From an uncultured Clostridia bacterium (lineage in GTDB: Bacteria; Bacillota; Clostridia; UBA1381): DNA of 6,730 bases. Numbering within the stretch: the first letter of the stretch is position 1; each line of letters opens with the position of its first letter. The stretch covers positions 1-6,730 of the forward strand of contig CAJUFV010000153.1 of the NCBI GenBank assembly GCA_910585795.1. Reading direction: 5' to 3'. The position numbers and the translations under genes are program-made. The notes beneath the pieces were generated by a model. The model searched no databases and was not told the DNA's origin. It was given only the letters and a program-made list of their open reading frames with translations. Below are positions 5,501-6,730 of the stretch, in pieces.

Positions 5501-6679
5501 TCATATTCTCCTTTTTATAGACTTACTATATACAATTTCTCTTGCTGCTTTATCAGCAGCAAAAATGTCCTCAACAGAAGGATTTTTAATATTTTCTACA
5601 GAAAGCATGGCTTCTTCAATAGCCTCTGATATTCCCAGATATGATAGTTTTCCGCGCATAAATAAATCCACTGCCGCTTCATCAGCGCTATTGAACAGAG
5701 TTGGTTTTATTCCTCCGTTTTTCAACGCGCTGTAAGCCAGACTAAGCGCACAAAACGTATGCATATCAGGTTCTTCAAAGGTTAATGCTGAATATTTTGT
5801 AAAATCAAGCTCATTATTTTTCATAGGCAATCTGTTCGGATACGTAAGAGCGTACTGAATAGGCAATCTCATATCAGGAATACCCAACTGCGCAATAATA
5901 CCGTTATCCTTAAATTCTACCATTGAATGAACTATACTTTGACGATGTACAAGCACCTTGATATTTTCAGTATCAAACAGCCATTTAGCCTCAATAACCT
6001 CAAGCCCCTTATTAACAAGAGTTGAAGAGTCAATTGTAACCTTTGCTCCCATATTCCAGTTAGGATGTTTTAAAGCATCCTCAGGTGTAATATTGCATAA
6101 TTCATTACGTTTTTTTCCAAAAAAAGGTCCTCCGGAAGCTGTCAGTAAAATCTTCTTTATTTCACCTCGGTCACGGCATCCCTGAAGAGACTGAAATATT
6201 GCGCTATGCTCACTGTCCACAGGTAAAATCTGTACATCATTATCCTTTGCCAGTCGCGTTATAATATGTCCTCCTGTGACAAGAGTTTCCTTATTTGCAA
6301 GAGCAATGTTCTTCTTTGCCTTTATTGCTTCTATTGTAGGCTCAAGGCCCGCGATACCAACAACTGCTGTCACTACAGTTTTTGCGCTGTCAATGGACGC
6401 TGCTTCATTCAGTCCGTTTCTGCCTTCAACTACTTTAATGTCTGTATCCGCCAGTTTTATCGTCAATTCTTTTGCTTTTTTTTCATCTGTCACACATACC
6501 AACTTAGGCTTGAACTCTCTGGCCTGTTTTTCAAGCAGTTCAATATTAGAATGAGCAGACATTGCCTCTATACTTATACCTTTATACTCCCTGGCAATTT
6601 CAAGAGTCTGCGTGCCTATAGAGCCTGTTGAACCTAATACTGATATTTTGTGCTCAAATTCCGTTTTTCTATTACGCAA
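5501..6679 (-). CDS. dxr: 1-deoxy-D-xylulose 5-phosphate reductoisomerase
   Basis: Dxr (IspC) rearranges and reduces 1-deoxy-D-xylulose 5-phosphate to 2-C-methyl-D-erythritol 4-phosphate with NADPH. This is the first committed MEP step and the target of fosmidomycin. The 392 residues show the dinucleotide-binding loop GSTGSIG (16-22), LANKETLV (127-134), the metal ligands Asp155 and Glu157 (VDSEHSA) and Glu227 (NKGLE, 223-227), and His205 in HPNWNMG. The C-terminal helical domain includes LFNSADEAAV. The length is normal for the family (about 380-400). The reading frame starts at TTG 6679; no ATG or GTG start lies between there and the nucleotide-binding core at residue 11. The stop TGA ends one base before the rseP start, and the last codons (Lys-Arg-Arg) contain the rseP ribosome binding site. 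It is the first complete gene of the cluster; cdsA and uppS usually precede it but lie outside this window. Confidence 0.97.
   Translation of the reverse strand: MRNRKTEFEHKISVLGSTGSIGTQTLEIAREYKGISIEAMSAHSNIELLEKQAREFKPKLVCVTDEKKAKELTIKLADTDIKVVEGRNGLNEAASIDSAKTVVTAVVGIAGLEPTIEAIKAKKNIALANKETLVTGGHIITRLAKDNDVQILPVDSEHSAIFQSLQGCRDRGEIKKILLTASGGPFFGKKRNELCNITPEDALKHPNWNMGAKVTIDSSTLVNKGLEVIEAKWLFDTENIKVLVHRQSIVHSMVEFKDNGIIAQLGIPDMRLPIQYALTYPNRLPMKNNELDFTKYSALTFEEPDMHTFCALSLAYSALKNGGIKPTLFNSADEAAVDLFMRGKLSYLGISEAIEEAMLSVENIKNPSVEDIFAADKAAREIVYSKSIKRRI
5508..5514 (-). promoter_or_regulatory. Ribosome binding site of rseP inside the dxr 3' end
   Basis: AAAGGAG on the minus strand lies within the codons for the last Lys-Arg-Arg of Dxr, eight bases before TTG at 5499. 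It decides for the TTG start, because the nearer ATG leads to an immediate stop codon. The arrangement suggests coupled translation of dxr and rseP. Confidence 0.8.
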
Positions 6680-6689
6680 TTTATCTATA

Positions 6690-6695
6690 CTCCTT
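6690..6695 (-). promoter_or_regulatory. Ribosome binding site of dxr
   Basis: AAGGAG on the minus strand lies ten bases before TTG at 6679. The spacing is slightly long, but no other start codon fits better, so this site supports the TTG start. Confidence 0.7.
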
Positions 6696-6730
6696 ATTAT
6701 GTAGTATTTATACTTTTATTATTTTAGAAT
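6696..6730 (-). other. Unassigned AT-rich stretch upstream of dxr
   Basis: Read on the minus strand, all three frames contain a TAA stop within these bases, so no gene passes through into dxr. The tail of an upstream gene (cdsA would be usual) could end here, but the few possible codons are not diagnostic. A CATAAT hexamer just upstream of the dxr ribosome binding site has no matching -35 box. I therefore do not call a promoter. Confidence 0.4.

Noticed and set aside
6266..6631. Overlapping plus-strand reading frames (121 and 92 codons) opposite dxr
   Set aside because: They lie antisense to the conserved NADPH-binding part of Dxr, show no recognisable domain and have no convincing ribosome binding site.

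Overview
The window is an AT-rich stretch of chromosome with compact, house-keeping gene content. It most likely comes from an anaerobic, endospore-forming Firmicute (class Clostridia or a close relative). The reasons are the SpoIVB sporulation protease, the non-mevalonate (MEP) isoprenoid genes arranged around an RseP-type protease, strong AGGAG-type ribosome binding sites, and frequent TTG start codons. The species cannot be named from the sequence alone. No mobile elements, CRISPR, tRNA or rRNA are visible, and I see no previously undescribed system.

Layout. Bases 1-620 (minus) hold the first 206 codons of a PcrA/UvrD-type helicase, cut by the window edge. A divergent intergenic region (621-756) carries a convincing vegetative promoter for the helicase and a tentative forespore-type promoter for spoIVB. 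spoIVB (757-1740, plus) encodes a secreted PDZ-serine protease. A perfect hairpin at 1743-1775 ends spoIVB and also the convergent minus-strand cluster.

That cluster runs from 6679 down to 1774 in the order dxr - rseP - ispG - aroQ - Xaa-Pro peptidase (M24). The gaps are 1, 3, 12 and 27 nt, so it reads as one transcription unit. Its promoter must lie beyond the right edge, because the 51 bases upstream of dxr hold a ribosome binding site but no convincing promoter. Dxr and IspG catalyse the second and the penultimate steps of the MEP pathway, which supplies precursors for undecaprenyl phosphate and quinones. RseP is a membrane site-2 protease. AroQ makes 3-dehydroshikimate for aromatic amino acids. 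The M24 enzyme trims peptides.

The points worth a second look are about arrangement. The dxr-rseP-ispG block is joined directly to aroQ-pepP, without the polC and efp genes that often follow these genes in Clostridia. spoIVB lies next to a helicase gene rather than between recN and spo0A. Three of the six genes appear to start with TTG.
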